From NCBI GenBank assembly GCA_009692685.1, contig SHYS01000005.1:102953-166952 (forward strand): a stretch of DNA of 64,000 nt. The letters run 5' to 3'. This DNA comes from Dehalococcoidia bacterium. Lineage in GTDB: Bacteria > Chloroflexota > Dehalococcoidia > UBA2979. Of this stretch, positions 15,145-24,511 are shown in pieces. A program made the translations under genes and the position numbers. The notes beneath the pieces are model-generated. The model ran no database searches. It saw nothing but the letters and a program-made list of their open reading frames with translations, and was not told the DNA's origin. The stretch's first letter is position 1, and every line of letters begins with the position of its first letter.

Positions 15145-15996
15145 GTGATTCACTTCAGCCCTGCCTCTATCGAGATCGGCGGCGTCGTCTTCGAATGGGG
15201 ACGGCGGACGTTCGTCATAGGCATCGTCAACGCGACCACGGACTCGTTCTCGGGCGACGGCGTGCTCGATGCTGCGCGGGCTGCGGATCAGGCCGCCCGC
15301 ATGGTCGAAGGCGGTGCGGCGCTGCTCGATGTCGGTGCGGAGTCGACTCGCCCCGACTTCCCCTCGATCGATGCGGACGAGGAGTGGCGGCGTCTGGAGC
15401 CGGTATTGCGTGCTGTTCGCGCGGCCGTGAACGTCCCGGTGACCGTCGACACGTCCAAGGCGGCCGTCGCCGAGCGCGCATTCGAGGCGGGCGCCGATGC
15501 GCTCAACGATGTGCGTGGACTCCTCGGTGACTCCGCCCTCGCGCCGTTGATTGCCCGTCTCGGCAAGCCCGCCGTGCTCATGCACAACCAGCGTGGGCGC
15601 GACTTCGGCGGTGATGTAATTCTGGATGTCTGCGCTGGCCTCGAGGAGAGCATGCAGGTCGCGGAGCGCGCAGGTCTTGACCGGGCGCGGCTTATCCTCG
15701 ATCCGGGCTTTGGGTTCGGGTGGACACCGGCCCAGAACCTCGAGATGTTGCGCCGCCTCGAGGAGCTGCGCGTCCTCGGACGTCCGTTGCTCCTCGGCAC
15801 GTCGCGTAAGTCGACCCTCGGGCTGGTGCTCGACCGGCCGGTTGAGGAGCGGGAGTGGGGCACCGCCGCGACGGTTGCCCTCGCGGTGCGCTCCGGCGTC
15901 GACATCGTCCGCGTCCACGATGTGCCCGCGATGGCCGATGTGGCCCGCATGGCGGACGCTATCGTCCGTGGCTGGACGCCCCACGAGGGCACATAG
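15145..15996 (+). CDS. folP: Dihydropteroate synthase
   Basis: A TIM-barrel enzyme of 283 residues with GIVNATTDSFSGDG, LLDVGAESTRPDF and LLLGTSRKSTLG, the pterin and phosphate-binding segments of DHPS. It joins 6-hydroxymethyl-dihydropterin diphosphate to 4-aminobenzoate in folate synthesis. The start is GTG 15145, six bases after the thioesterase stop. It overlaps the next gene, folK, at the TAG/GTG junction; folE is at 56.9 kb. Confidence 0.95.
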   Translation: MIHFSPASIEIGGVVFEWGRRTFVIGIVNATTDSFSGDGVLDAARAADQAARMVEGGAALLDVGAESTRPDFPSIDADEEWRRLEPVLRAVRAAVNVPVTVDTSKAAVAERAFEAGADALNDVRGLLGDSALAPLIARLGKPAVLMHNQRGRDFGGDVILDVCAGLEESMQVAERAGLDRARLILDPGFGFGWTPAQNLEMLRRLEELRVLGRPLLLGTSRKSTLGLVLDRPVEEREWGTAATVALAVRSGVDIVRVHDVPAMADVARMADAIVRGWTPHEGT

Positions 15997-16517
15997 TGCC
16001 CCGCGTCTGGCTCGCGCTCGGCGGGAATCTCGGCGATCGTCTCGGGAACATCCGGGATGCACTCGACGGCCTGGTTGTGGGTGGCGTCGCCATTGACGCG
16101 GTGTCGTCCGTCTACGACACGCCGCCGTGGGGCGTGCTCGAGCAGGCGCGCTTCGCGAACGCCGCAGCCAGTGGGCTCACTACGCTCGGGCCGCACGAGC
16201 TTCTCGAACTGTGTAAGCGCATCGAGGCGGCGGCGGGGCGCGACTTCAGCGCGCCACGCAACAGCGCGCGATCTGTCGACGTCGACATCCTGCTCATCGA
16301 AGACGTGCAGCTCAGCGAGCCCGACCTCGAGGTGCCGCACGCGGCCCTGCACCAGCGCGCGTTCGTCCTGCTGCCGCTCGCCGAGATCGCCAGCGCCGAG
16401 GCGCATCCGCGCCTCGGTCGCACGGTCGCGGAGCTGCGTGATGCCCTGACGGAGGCCGACCGGGCGGCTATCGAGATCCTGGCAGGGCCGGGATGGTGGC
16501 GCTCCGCCCGGCGCTAG
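15996..16517 (+). CDS. folK: 6-hydroxymethyl-7,8-dihydropterin pyrophosphokinase
   Basis: A 173-residue protein starting VWLALGGNLGDR and containing FSAPRNSARSVDVDILLIED and LEVPHAALHQRAFVLLPL, the ATP and pterin signatures of HPPK. It makes the diphosphate that FolP uses. GTG 15996 shares its first base with the last base of the folP stop. The gene converges on a small membrane protein gene; their stop codons share the palindromic CTAG. Confidence 0.94.
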   Translation: MPRVWLALGGNLGDRLGNIRDALDGLVVGGVAIDAVSSVYDTPPWGVLEQARFANAAASGLTTLGPHELLELCKRIEAAAGRDFSAPRNSARSVDVDILLIEDVQLSEPDLEVPHAALHQRAFVLLPLAEIASAEAHPRLGRTVAELRDALTEADRAAIEILAGPGWWRSARR

Positions 16518-16795
16518 GGACTGAGGCCGTAATCGACATCAGCGGCCGACGGCGGGTAGGAGTCCTGGGACTCCGGCCCCTCGAGGTCGGCGAAGTCGTC
16601 GGGCTCCCAGCGCGTCGTGGCCATCGTGTAGCCCACCCAGAACCCGAGTCCCGCCGCCGCTCCGGCAACGATCGCGACAGGAATGGCGAGTACGAGATAC
16701 GAACGACGCACGACGCCGGCGAGGAAACACGCCAGCCCCAGGCCCGATGCGGCCATCAGCAGGCGCCCAAGTTGTCGCGAGCGCTCGATGGTCAC
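16514..16795 (-). CDS. Small two-helix membrane protein
   Basis: A 93-residue protein with two hydrophobic segments (MAASGLGLACFLAGVV and LVLAIPVAIVAGAAAGLGFWVG) and an acidic Asp/Ser/Pro-rich tail. The general shape recalls small AtpZ/AtpI-like proteins, but no ATP synthase genes are nearby and I do not assign it. Its GTG start directly abuts the TAG of the Trm112-like gene upstream, so the two form one transcript. Confidence 0.68.
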   Translation of the reverse strand: MTIERSRQLGRLLMAASGLGLACFLAGVVRRSYLVLAIPVAIVAGAAAGLGFWVGYTMATTRWEPDDFADLEGPESQDSYPPSAADVDYGLSP

Positions 16796-17005
16796 CTAGG
16801 TGCCACGCGCCTCGGCCTCGATCGCGGCGCGAAGCTCTGGGGGCAACAGGTTCGGGATGCCGTCCGCGATCGGAAACACCTCGCCACAACCGCCGCAGGT
16901 CAGCGTGCCCGTAAGCACCTCGACGCCGTCCTCCGAGGTGACGGCGAGCACGAGCGGCTCCCGGCAGACCGTGCAGGCCAGAATCTCGACAAGGTCGCGT
17001 AGCAT
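16796..17005 (-). CDS. Trm112 family zinc-ribbon protein
   Basis: A 69-residue protein with two CxxC pairs (LACTVCREPL and LTCGGCGEVFPI) followed by ADGIPNLLP, the typical Trm112/YcaR pattern. Eukaryotic Trm112 activates methyltransferases; bacterial members are thought to be partners of metabolic or modifying enzymes. ATG 17005 gives the standard N-terminus (MLRDLVEILACTVC); longer in-frame starts add unrelated residues. Confidence 0.88.
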   Translation of the reverse strand: MLRDLVEILACTVCREPLVLAVTSEDGVEVLTGTLTCGGCGEVFPIADGIPNLLPPELRAAIEAEARGT

Positions 17006-17111
17006 GAGGGGCCCCCGTTCGCGTCTCGATGATAGGCTGCGCGCGGAAAGCCTCGCAAACTGACACCGCCAGTGGCCCGCTAGACTGCGAGGAGGTTCCT
17101 GAGGAGCGAGC

Positions 17112-17774
17112 ATGCCGGACGTCGTGCAGATCCCGATGCAGCGCGCACGTGCCGTCATCCGGCCCGGCAGCATCTCGATCCGGCCCGGGCGTAGCCAGCT
17201 CCTGGTGCCGCTTGCCCAAGCAGCTATCGCGGGCGGCGCCGTCTGGGTGATGGCGACGTTCATCAACTCGCTGCCGATGTGGGTACTGGTCGTGTTGCTG
17301 GTGATCGCGATCCTCGTCGGCCCCGCCGCGGTGCTGGGGTTTGTCTACAACATCTACGGGACCGAGTTCCTCGTCGAACGGCGCAAGGGCACCGCGCGCT
17401 GGCATCAGGGCTTTCTTGGCCTTGGCATCGGCACCTTCGAGCTGGTGCCGTTCGATCGCATCGCCCGCATCGAGGTGCAATCCGACTTCGATCAGGACCT
17501 GTCCTCGGGGCAGCTCCAGGACTTCGTCGAGTTCGACGTACGCATCGTGAAGGACAACGATCGCGTTCTCGATGTGGCGAGCGTGACCAGCGCCTACGCC
17601 TTCATCGAGGATGCAGCCGGCCGCGCGAATCGCCTCGGCGCGGCGCTGGCCGAGATGACCGGGCGCGCGCTTGTCTCATTCGAAGTGCCAGAGAGCGCTC
17701 TGGCGCCCGCGCCTGCTCGCCCCTCGAGGCGCCGCATGGGCCGCCGCGTGGCGCGACCACGCACGGAGGAGTGA
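17112..17774 (+). CDS. Membrane protein of unknown function
   Basis: A 220-residue protein with two adjacent hydrophobic segments at about residues 34-78, followed by a soluble beta-rich domain (GTFELVPFDRIARIEVQSDF) and a basic tail. The soluble part could be a PH-like domain but no motif is decisive. Its TGA overlaps the ATG of the next gene, so they are coupled. Confidence 0.68.
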   Translation: MPDVVQIPMQRARAVIRPGSISIRPGRSQLLVPLAQAAIAGGAVWVMATFINSLPMWVLVVLLVIAILVGPAAVLGFVYNIYGTEFLVERRKGTARWHQGFLGLGIGTFELVPFDRIARIEVQSDFDQDLSSGQLQDFVEFDVRIVKDNDRVLDVASVTSAYAFIEDAAGRANRLGAALAEMTGRALVSFEVPESALAPAPARPSRRRMGRRVARPRTEE

Positions 17775-18214
17775 TGCCCACCACACCCGGCGGGGATGCG
17801 ATGCGCCTTCTTAGTGCCGCGCGCACGATCGCTGTCGTCGGTGCCTCCTCGAGCCCCGGGCGCCCCTCTTACGAGGTAGCCGAGTACCTGCTCGGCGCTG
17901 GCTACACGGTCTATCTCGTGGATCCAGCCGAGGACGGTCCTATCCTCGGCCTGCCGGTATACGACTCGCTCCTCGAACTGCCCGAACCAGTCGATATCGT
18001 CGATGTGTTCCGGCGCCCCAATTTCGTGGGGCCCGTCGTCGAGGATGCGATCGCCGCCGGGGCCGGCGCCGTCTGGATGCAACTCGAGATCATCAACGAG
18101 GACGCGGCACGAATCGCGCGGGAAGCCGGCCTCGAAGTGGTGATGGACCGCTGCACTAAGATTGACCACCAAGAGTTGGTGGCCCGCGAGGACGGTGGTT
18201 CGGGTTCGCGCTAG
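17774..18214 (+). CDS. CoA-binding domain protein (YccU-like)
   Basis: A 146-residue Rossmann protein of the CoA-binding family. It has TIAVVGASSSPGRPSYEVAEYLL, then GLPVYDSLLELPEPVDIVDVFR and the MQLEIINEDAARIAREAGL helix followed by DRCTKI. Members bind CoA but their cellular role is not established. The start ATG 17774 overlaps the previous TGA by one base. Confidence 0.88.
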   Translation: MPTTPGGDAMRLLSAARTIAVVGASSSPGRPSYEVAEYLLGAGYTVYLVDPAEDGPILGLPVYDSLLELPEPVDIVDVFRRPNFVGPVVEDAIAAGAGAVWMQLEIINEDAARIAREAGLEVVMDRCTKIDHQELVAREDGGSGSR

Positions 18215-18280
18215 GGGATTCACCCAACCGCGCGTGCTAAACTCTGTTCGCAGCTGGGACCTCAGTTCCTGGAAGGCCGG

Positions 18281-19783
18281 ATGGAAGTACTCTCCGAGGC
18301 CTCGGCGCTGACCTCAGCGTCGCCGTTGGTGCCAGATTCCGATGCGCTTCGCGAGAAGTGCGGTGTCTTCGGTGTATACGCGCCCGGCGAGGAAGTCGCT
18401 CGCCTGACCTTCTTCGGGCTCCACGCCATCCAGCATCGGGGGCAGGAGTCGGCTGGTATCGCCACCACCGATGGCTTCACGATCCACCACTACGCTGCTA
18501 TGGGTCTGGTCACGCAGGTCTTTGATGAGGCGGCGCTGAGCGGCCTCAGAGGATTCGCCGCGATCGGCCACACGCGCTACTCGACGACCGGTTCGAGCGT
18601 GGTGCGCAACGCGCAGCCGTTCATCGTGGATGGTATCGCCGGCCAGATCGCCATTGCCCACAACGGCAACATCGTCAACGCCGACCTGCTCCGCGCCGAC
18701 CTCGAGGAACGCGGCGTGCGCTTCGATACCGGTACCGACTCCGAGGTGCTCGCCGCGCTGGCCGCGAACGCTCCCGGCGAGACATGGGAGGAACGCCTCG
18801 AATTGATGATGCGGCGCGCGAGCGGCGCGTACTCGCTGACCATGCTCACCACGGAAGCGTTGTTCGGTATTCGTGATCCCAACGGGATTCGTCCGCTCTG
18901 CATCGGGCGGCTCAACGATGGCACCGGTGCGTACGTGTTGGCGTCGGAAACGTGCGCCCTCGATCAGCTCGGTGCGGAGTTCGTTCGTGAAGTCGCGCCC
19001 GGCGAGATCGTTCGCATCGACGCGACCGGCCTGCGCTCAACGCTCGCGGTGGAGCCTCAGCGTGCGGCGCTCTGCATGCTCGAGTACATCTACTTCGCCC
19101 GGCTGGACTCGAGGCTGGGCGGAAATCTGCTCTACTCCGTCCGCATCGAGATGGGGGCGCAGCTCGCTCGCGAGCACCCCGTCGAAGCGGACATGGTCAT
19201 CGGTGTGCCGGAGTCGGCGAGCGCGGCCGCCATCGGTTACGCGCGCGAGTCCGGCATCCCGTACGTCGAGGCGTTGGTCAAGAACCGCTACGTCGGCCGC
19301 ACGTTCATCCAGCCCGATCAGCGAATCCGCGAACGCGGTGTGCAGATGAAGCTCAACCCGATGCGCGAGCTGCTGGAGGGCAAGCGCGTGATCGTCGTCG
19401 ACGACACGATCGTGCGCGGCACCACGACGACCCCACTGGTTGCGATGCTGCGGAAGGTCGGCGCGCGCGAGGTGCACATGCGCATCACGGCGCCGCCCAT
19501 CGAGCACCCGTGCTTCTACGGTGTGGATATGGCCTCCAAGGCGGAGCTGATCGCGGCCCATCGCTCCGTCGAGGAGATTCGCGAGTACATCGGTGCCGAC
19601 TCCCTGGGCTATCTATCGCTTGAAGGCACGGCGAATGCCACCGGGGCGGGTGAACAGAAACTCTGCACCGCCTGCTTCAGCGGTAACTATCCCAGCCCTG
19701 TGCCGCTCCAGCTCGACAAGTTCCTGCTCGAGAATCAGGATGAACGGGAGCGCCACGGCCTTGAGGTCGGCGCCGCGCGCTAG
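18281..19783 (+). CDS. purF: Amidophosphoribosyltransferase
   Basis: A 500-residue enzyme with a short propeptide before Cys27 (KCGVFG), which becomes the N-terminal nucleophile after self-cleavage. The PRPP-binding loop VIVVDDTIVRGTTT and the Cys-rich CTACFSGNYPSP end suggest the [4Fe-4S]-containing Bacillus type. It makes phosphoribosylamine, the first step of purine synthesis. GGAAGG precedes ATG 18281. purM and purH follow on the same strand. Confidence 0.96.
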   Translation: MEVLSEASALTSASPLVPDSDALREKCGVFGVYAPGEEVARLTFFGLHAIQHRGQESAGIATTDGFTIHHYAAMGLVTQVFDEAALSGLRGFAAIGHTRYSTTGSSVVRNAQPFIVDGIAGQIAIAHNGNIVNADLLRADLEERGVRFDTGTDSEVLAALAANAPGETWEERLELMMRRASGAYSLTMLTTEALFGIRDPNGIRPLCIGRLNDGTGAYVLASETCALDQLGAEFVREVAPGEIVRIDATGLRSTLAVEPQRAALCMLEYIYFARLDSRLGGNLLYSVRIEMGAQLAREHPVEADMVIGVPESASAAAIGYARESGIPYVEALVKNRYVGRTFIQPDQRIRERGVQMKLNPMRELLEGKRVIVVDDTIVRGTTTTPLVAMLRKVGAREVHMRITAPPIEHPCFYGVDMASKAELIAAHRSVEEIREYIGADSLGYLSLEGTANATGAGEQKLCTACFSGNYPSPVPLQLDKFLLENQDERERHGLEVGAAR

Positions 19784-19873
19784 ATGCCGCCCGGCCGGTA
19801 GCGGCTTTCGAGGGGCCCGATCCCGCGATACCCTGAGTCAGTCTTCCGTCTTCTCCCCCGAACGAGGAATCTC

Positions 19874-20944
19874 ATGCCTGCTGCCGGCGCCTCGGGTGAT
19901 CGTCTGACCTATGCCGCTGCCGGCGTCGACGTTTCCGCAGCGGAGGAGACGGTGCGGCGCTACGCCGCTCTCGCGCGGAGTACCGCGCGGCCGGAGGTCA
20001 TGGGCGGCGTCGGGCCGTTCGCGGCGCTCTTCTCCCTCGATGTGTCGAAGTACCGGCAGCCGGTCATCGTGAGCAGCGCCGACGGCGTAGGGACGAAGCT
20101 GCAGCTCGCGGCGGCGCTCGGGCGGTACGACACGGTCGGGCGCGACCTCGTCAATCACTGCGTCAACGACATCCTCACCACGGGCGCCGAGCCGCTGTTC
20201 TTCCTCGACTACCTGGGGACGAACGGGCTCGCGCAGGAGCGGCGCGTCGAGGTGGTGGGCGGCATGGCAGCAGCCTGCCGTGAGAACGGTGTTGCGCTGG
20301 TCGGCGGCGAGACCGCTGACATGCCCGATGTCTATCGTGCCGGTGACTACGACATCGCGGGTTTCATCGTCGGCGTGGTTGAGCGGGACGCAGCCATCGA
20401 CGGCAAGCGCATCGCCGAGGGCGACACGCTTATCGCCCTGCCCTCGTCCGGGCTCCAGACCAACGGTTACTCGCTGGTCCGCGAGATCTGGGGTGTCGGC
20501 AAAGGGCTGGGGGAGGAGCGCGATCGCGCTGTCCTCGACCGCGTGTACGAGGAACTGGGCGGCACGCTCGGCGACGCGCTGCTCGCGGTCCACGGTTCGT
20601 TCCTGCAGGCGCTGAGGCCGCTCCTGCCGCGCCTGCACGGCATCGCGCACATCACAGGCGGCGGACTACCCGGCAACCTCGGGCGAGTCTTCCCAGATCA
20701 CCTCGCGGCGCTGGTGGACATCTCGACCTGGGAGGTGCCGGCGCTCTTCCGCATCATCCAGGAGGCTGGCGACATCGCCGAGGCAGAAATGTTCCGCACC
20801 TTCAACATGGGGGTGGGCATCGTGGTCGCCGTTGCGCCGTCCGACGCTGCGGCCGTCATCGAGGCGACCCCGGGTGCCTGGCAGGTGGGTACTGTTGTGC
20901 CTCGCGTCGCGGGCGCGTACTCGGTGCAGGGTGTGCCCCGCTAA
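19874..20944 (+). CDS. purM: Phosphoribosylformylglycinamidine cyclo-ligase
   Basis: A 356-residue AIR synthase of the PurM/PurL fold. VSSADGVGTKLQLA, HCVNDILTTGAEPLFFLDY and GGETADMPDVY are the ATP and substrate motifs. It closes the imidazole ring of AIR. ATG 19874 is the first in-frame start after a 90-base gap from purF. Confidence 0.95.
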   Translation: MPAAGASGDRLTYAAAGVDVSAAEETVRRYAALARSTARPEVMGGVGPFAALFSLDVSKYRQPVIVSSADGVGTKLQLAAALGRYDTVGRDLVNHCVNDILTTGAEPLFFLDYLGTNGLAQERRVEVVGGMAAACRENGVALVGGETADMPDVYRAGDYDIAGFIVGVVERDAAIDGKRIAEGDTLIALPSSGLQTNGYSLVREIWGVGKGLGEERDRAVLDRVYEELGGTLGDALLAVHGSFLQALRPLLPRLHGIAHITGGGLPGNLGRVFPDHLAALVDISTWEVPALFRIIQEAGDIAEAEMFRTFNMGVGIVVAVAPSDAAAVIEATPGAWQVGTVVPRVAGAYSVQGVPR

Positions 20945-21011
20945 CTCGTCGACCTGCAGGGCCACAGAGCCAGGGACCACTTGAGCACGGAGTTTCTCGA
21001 AGGGGATCTCG

Positions 21012-22583
21012 ATGCGCGCCATCCTCGCGCCCTACGACAAGGCCGGTCTCGTCGAGTTCGCACGTGGCCTCCGTGAGCTGGGCTGGGAGCTGCTCGCGAC
21101 CGGTGGCACGGAGCGTGCCCTGCGCGAGGCGGGCCTCGAGGTGACAGCCGTCGCCGACTTCACCGGGAGCCCGGAGATGCTGGAGGGTCGGGTGAAGACG
21201 CTGCACCCTCGCATCCACGGCGGTCTGCTCTATCGACGTGGCCACGCCGGTGACGAGGCGGAGGTGGCTGCGCACGGCCTCGACGCCATCGACCTGTTTG
21301 CGGGCAACCTCTACCCGTTCGTCGAGACCGTCACTCGGGACGGCGCTACCTTCGCTGAGGCGCTCGAAAACATCGACATCGGCGGCCCGGCGATGATCCG
21401 CTCGGCTGCGAAGAATCACCCGTCGGTGATCCCGCTCGTCGATCCGTCGGACTACCCGGTCGTCCTCGAGGCGCTGCGCGGCGGAGGCCTCGATGCCGGC
21501 GCGCGACGCGCGCTGGCGGCCAGGGCGTTTCAGCACGTCGCCCGCTACGACACGCTCGTCGCGGAGTACCTCCGCGGCGAGGACGCTCCGCTGCCGCCAG
21601 AGCTGACGCTCGCGATGACCCGTCGCGAGGAGCTGCGGTACGGCGAGAATCCGCACCAGCGTGGTGCCTTCTACCGACTCGACTCGGTCACGACCCTTGC
21701 CGAGGGCATCGGCGGTGCTGTGCAGCACCATGGCAAGGCTCTGTCGTTCGTCAACATCCTCGACGCCGACGCGGCCTTCAACCTCGTCGCGGACTTCGCG
21801 GAGCCGACGGTGGCGATCATCAAGCACACCAACCCATGCTGCTTCGCGACCGGCGCAGCGGGAGGGTCCGGTGGCCTCGCGAAACTCTTCGAGCGCGCGC
21901 TCGTCGAGGGTGACTCGGTTTCGGCGTACGGCGGGATCGTCGCGGTCAACAGGCCGCTCGATATGGGCCTGGCGGCCGCGCTCCGTGACGTGCTCAGTCC
22001 GGTCAATGGCGTGCGCATGTTCTACGAGATCGTGATCGTGCCCGACGCGGATCCCGAGGCGCTTGAGCACCTCAAGAAGAAGTCCCGCGACCTGCGCATC
22101 CTCACCGCGCCTCTGGGCGACCCGCACCGCGCGCGTCTTGACTTCCGCGCTGTTCGAGGAGGTGTCGTGGTCCAGGGTGCCGACGTTTCCGAGGAGACAG
22201 CCTTCGAGGTGGTGAGCAAGCGCCAGCCCTCGGCGATGGAGCTCGCCGACCTGCGCACCGCGTGGGTGGTCTGCAAGCACGTGAAGTCGAACGGCGTGGT
22301 CTACGTGAAGGACGGCCTGCTGATCGGGATGGGCGCGGGGCAGCCCAACCGCGTGCAGAGCGCCCGCATCGGAGCCGAGCAGGCAGGTGAGCGCGCTCGC
22401 GGTGCCGTCTGCGCCTCGGACGCGCTCATCCCCTTCCCGGACACTATCGAGGTCTCGGCGGCGGCGGGGGTTACGGCGGTGGTGCACACCGGCGGCTCGA
22501 TTCGTGACGATGAGTCGGTAGCCACCGCGGATCGCCTCGGGGTGTCGTTGCTCACCACGGGCGCACGCCACTTCCGGCACTAG
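21012..22583 (+). CDS. purH: Bifunctional AICAR formyltransferase/IMP cyclohydrolase
   Basis: A 523-residue two-domain protein. The N-terminal MGS-like domain (LLATGGTERALREAGL, MLEGRVKTLHPRIHGG) is IMP cyclohydrolase and the C-terminal part (RYGENPHQRGAFYR, VVCKHVKSNGVVYV) is AICAR transformylase. It carries out the last two steps to IMP. It follows purM by 67 bases and is probably co-transcribed. Confidence 0.96.
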   Translation: MRAILAPYDKAGLVEFARGLRELGWELLATGGTERALREAGLEVTAVADFTGSPEMLEGRVKTLHPRIHGGLLYRRGHAGDEAEVAAHGLDAIDLFAGNLYPFVETVTRDGATFAEALENIDIGGPAMIRSAAKNHPSVIPLVDPSDYPVVLEALRGGGLDAGARRALAARAFQHVARYDTLVAEYLRGEDAPLPPELTLAMTRREELRYGENPHQRGAFYRLDSVTTLAEGIGGAVQHHGKALSFVNILDADAAFNLVADFAEPTVAIIKHTNPCCFATGAAGGSGGLAKLFERALVEGDSVSAYGGIVAVNRPLDMGLAAALRDVLSPVNGVRMFYEIVIVPDADPEALEHLKKKSRDLRILTAPLGDPHRARLDFRAVRGGVVVQGADVSEETAFEVVSKRQPSAMELADLRTAWVVCKHVKSNGVVYVKDGLLIGMGAGQPNRVQSARIGAEQAGERARGAVCASDALIPFPDTIEVSAAAGVTAVVHTGGSIRDDESVATADRLGVSLLTTGARHFRH

Positions 22584-22654
22584 GGCGCGGGGTTTCAGCG
22601 GCTCGTCGGCGAAGGCCAGCGCCAGTAGCGAGGCGTGGTCCTACTATCCGGCGC

Positions 22655-23389
22655 ATGGCCACCGTCGACATGATCCTGCCCGTCTATAACGAAGAGCGTG
22701 AGCTCGAGCAGAGCGTGCGCACCGTGCTGCGTTGGTTCGAGGACCACCCCGAGCACCAGTGGCGCGTCGTTGTCGCCGATAACGCTTCGACCGATGGGAC
22801 GCTCGCGATCGCTCGCCGCCTCGAGGAGGAACTGCCCGGTCGCGTCGTGGCTCTGCATATCCCCACCAAAGGGCGTGGCATCGCCCTGCGGACCGCTTGG
22901 CTCACCACTGAGGCCGATGTCTGCGCCTATATGGACGTCGATCTTGCGACCGATCTCTCCGCGATCCCAGCCCTTGTCGACCCGATTGCGCGTGGTGAGG
23001 TCGATCTCGCTTACGGCACACGCCTCCATCGACTCTCCCAGACCACCCGGGGACTGAAACGCGAATTCATCTCGCGAACCTACATCACCATCCTCAAGGT
23101 AGCCGCGGGCCTTCGGGTCTCGGACGCACAGTGTGGCTTCAAGGCGATCTCTCGCCAGGCCGCGAGGGAACTCGTACCCCTCGTGAAGGACACGCAGTGG
23201 TTCTTCGATTCCGAGCTGCTGCTGATTGCCCAGAAGAACGGTTACCGCCTCCGCGAGGTCCCCGTGAAGTGGACCGATGACCAGGACACCCGCGTACGCA
23301 TCGTCAAAACGGCGATGGAGGACCTGCACGGGGTCTGGCGTCTGCGCAGGGGCGGAATTCCGAGGGTGGTCCGGACTCCGGGAGTCTGA
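22655..23389 (+). CDS. GT2 family glycosyltransferase (dolichyl-phosphate hexose synthase-like)
   Basis: A 244-residue GT-A fold enzyme. DMILPVYNEERELEQSV starts the nucleotide-sugar fold, AYMDVDLATDLS carries the DxD-like metal site, and CGFKAISRQAARELVP is typical of the DPM1/DPG synthase group that loads sugars onto polyprenyl phosphate. No membrane helices follow, so it is probably peripheral. Sugar and acceptor are not known. Confidence 0.87.
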   Translation: MATVDMILPVYNEERELEQSVRTVLRWFEDHPEHQWRVVVADNASTDGTLAIARRLEEELPGRVVALHIPTKGRGIALRTAWLTTEADVCAYMDVDLATDLSAIPALVDPIARGEVDLAYGTRLHRLSQTTRGLKREFISRTYITILKVAAGLRVSDAQCGFKAISRQAARELVPLVKDTQWFFDSELLLIAQKNGYRLREVPVKWTDDQDTRVRIVKTAMEDLHGVWRLRRGGIPRVVRTPGV

Positions 23390-23414
23390 CATGACACCTC
23401 GAATGGCGGCTTCC

Positions 23415-23444
23415 TTGACGCTAGGTTTGGGCCGCCGCTAGCAT
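23415..23444 (+). promoter_or_regulatory. Putative promoter of the cytochrome bc operon
   Basis: TTGACG at 23415-23420 and TAGCAT at 23439-23444 are separated by 18 bases, upstream of the small membrane peptide and the cytochrome b genes. Nothing else resembling a promoter was noticed between the glycosyltransferase and the operon. Confidence 0.45.
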
Positions 23445-23562
23445 CCGGGCGCCCGTGCGAAACCGCACAAAGTCGCACCGTGCCTGCGACGCCCCGGTGG
23501 CGCGGATTGACGCACGAGTAACTTGCGGTGGGTATGGCGGTGTGACGGACGGAGGCAGCACG

Positions 23563-23670
23563 ATGCTCTTTGGAGAAGTTGGCGAGACCCTGGAGCTGGT
23601 TGGTGTGCTGCTCACGATGTTCTCGAGTCTGGCCATTATGGTCATGCTGGGGAAGTGGTGGGAGTCCTAA
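23563..23670 (+). CDS. 35-residue single-helix membrane peptide upstream of cytochrome b
   Basis: A 35-residue reading frame with a strong GGAGG site seven bases before ATG 23563. It encodes an acidic start (MLFGEVGETLELVG), one transmembrane helix (LLTMFSSLAIMVML) and a short Trp-rich tail ending KWWES. Position and shape recall the tiny single-helix subunits of b6f and bc complexes. It starts the operon, 72 bases before the cytochrome b gene, and is probably a true small subunit or assembly factor; this is inference. Confidence 0.62.
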   Translation: MLFGEVGETLELVGVLLTMFSSLAIMVMLGKWWES

Positions 23671-23742
23671 GCGCCCACAGTTCGAGGTTCGTGAATGGCA
23701 AGCGGCGCAGTGCTAGCGCGAGGGTTCGCGGGAGAGTCCTAG

Positions 23743-24498
23743 ATGGCCACATCCGAGCGTCCCGAAGGCCGCGGTCTCGGCGACCGTGTCTACGACATGG
23801 TTTTCCACAACGTGCTGTGGCAGGCCATCTTTCGTTCCGGCTACCCGAATACCCCTCGAAACCAGATGCTCGCGATTGCGACGAACGTCTTCCTCCACCT
23901 CCACCCGACGCGTATCCACCGGACGCACGTGAAGATCACGCACACGTTCTGCCTCGGCGGGCTGTCGTTCTTCCTGTTTATCGGATTGACCATCACTGGC
24001 GTGCTGCTGATGTTCTATTACGTGCCCTCGATCGAGCGGGCGTACCAGGACATCCAGGACATCCAGACGAACGTGCGATTCGGCTTCCTGATGCGGAACC
24101 TGCATCGATGGATGGCGCACGGCATGGTGCTGATGGTGCTCTTGCACATGATGCGCGTGTTCTACACGGGTGCTTACAAGCCGCCTCGTGAGTTCAACTG
24201 GATCGTGGGCGTCATCCTGTTGGTGCTGACGCTGCTGCTCTCTTTCACGGGCTACCTGTTGCCCTGGGATGAGCTTTCCCTCTGGGCGATCACGGTGGGT
24301 ACGAACATGGTGGGCTCGGCGCCGATCATGGGGCCGCCTCAGCAGTTCGTGCTCATCGGTGGGTTCGAGGTGGGGGCGTCCGCGCTCATTCGCTTCTACA
24401 CCCTTCACGTCATCGGCTTCCCGCTGTTGGCGGCCACGTTCATGACCGTCCACTTCTGGCGCATCCGTCGTGACGGCGGACTCGCCAGGCCGCTGTAG
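23743..24498 (+). CDS. Cytochrome b, N-terminal heme-binding subunit (b6-type)
   Basis: A 251-residue membrane protein with four helices. Two His pairs are visible, in HRWMAHGMVLMVLLH and LHVIGFPLLAATFMTVH, spaced to hold two b hemes, and GYLLPWDELSLWA is the quinol-site region. It is the heme-carrying half of a menaquinol-oxidising bc complex. The b gene is split as in b6f-like complexes, with the C-terminal half next. Confidence 0.93.
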   Translation: MATSERPEGRGLGDRVYDMVFHNVLWQAIFRSGYPNTPRNQMLAIATNVFLHLHPTRIHRTHVKITHTFCLGGLSFFLFIGLTITGVLLMFYYVPSIERAYQDIQDIQTNVRFGFLMRNLHRWMAHGMVLMVLLHMMRVFYTGAYKPPREFNWIVGVILLVLTLLLSFTGYLLPWDELSLWAITVGTNMVGSAPIMGPPQQFVLIGGFEVGASALIRFYTLHVIGFPLLAATFMTVHFWRIRRDGGLARPL

Positions 24499-24511
24499 GA
24501 AGGGGTTCGCC

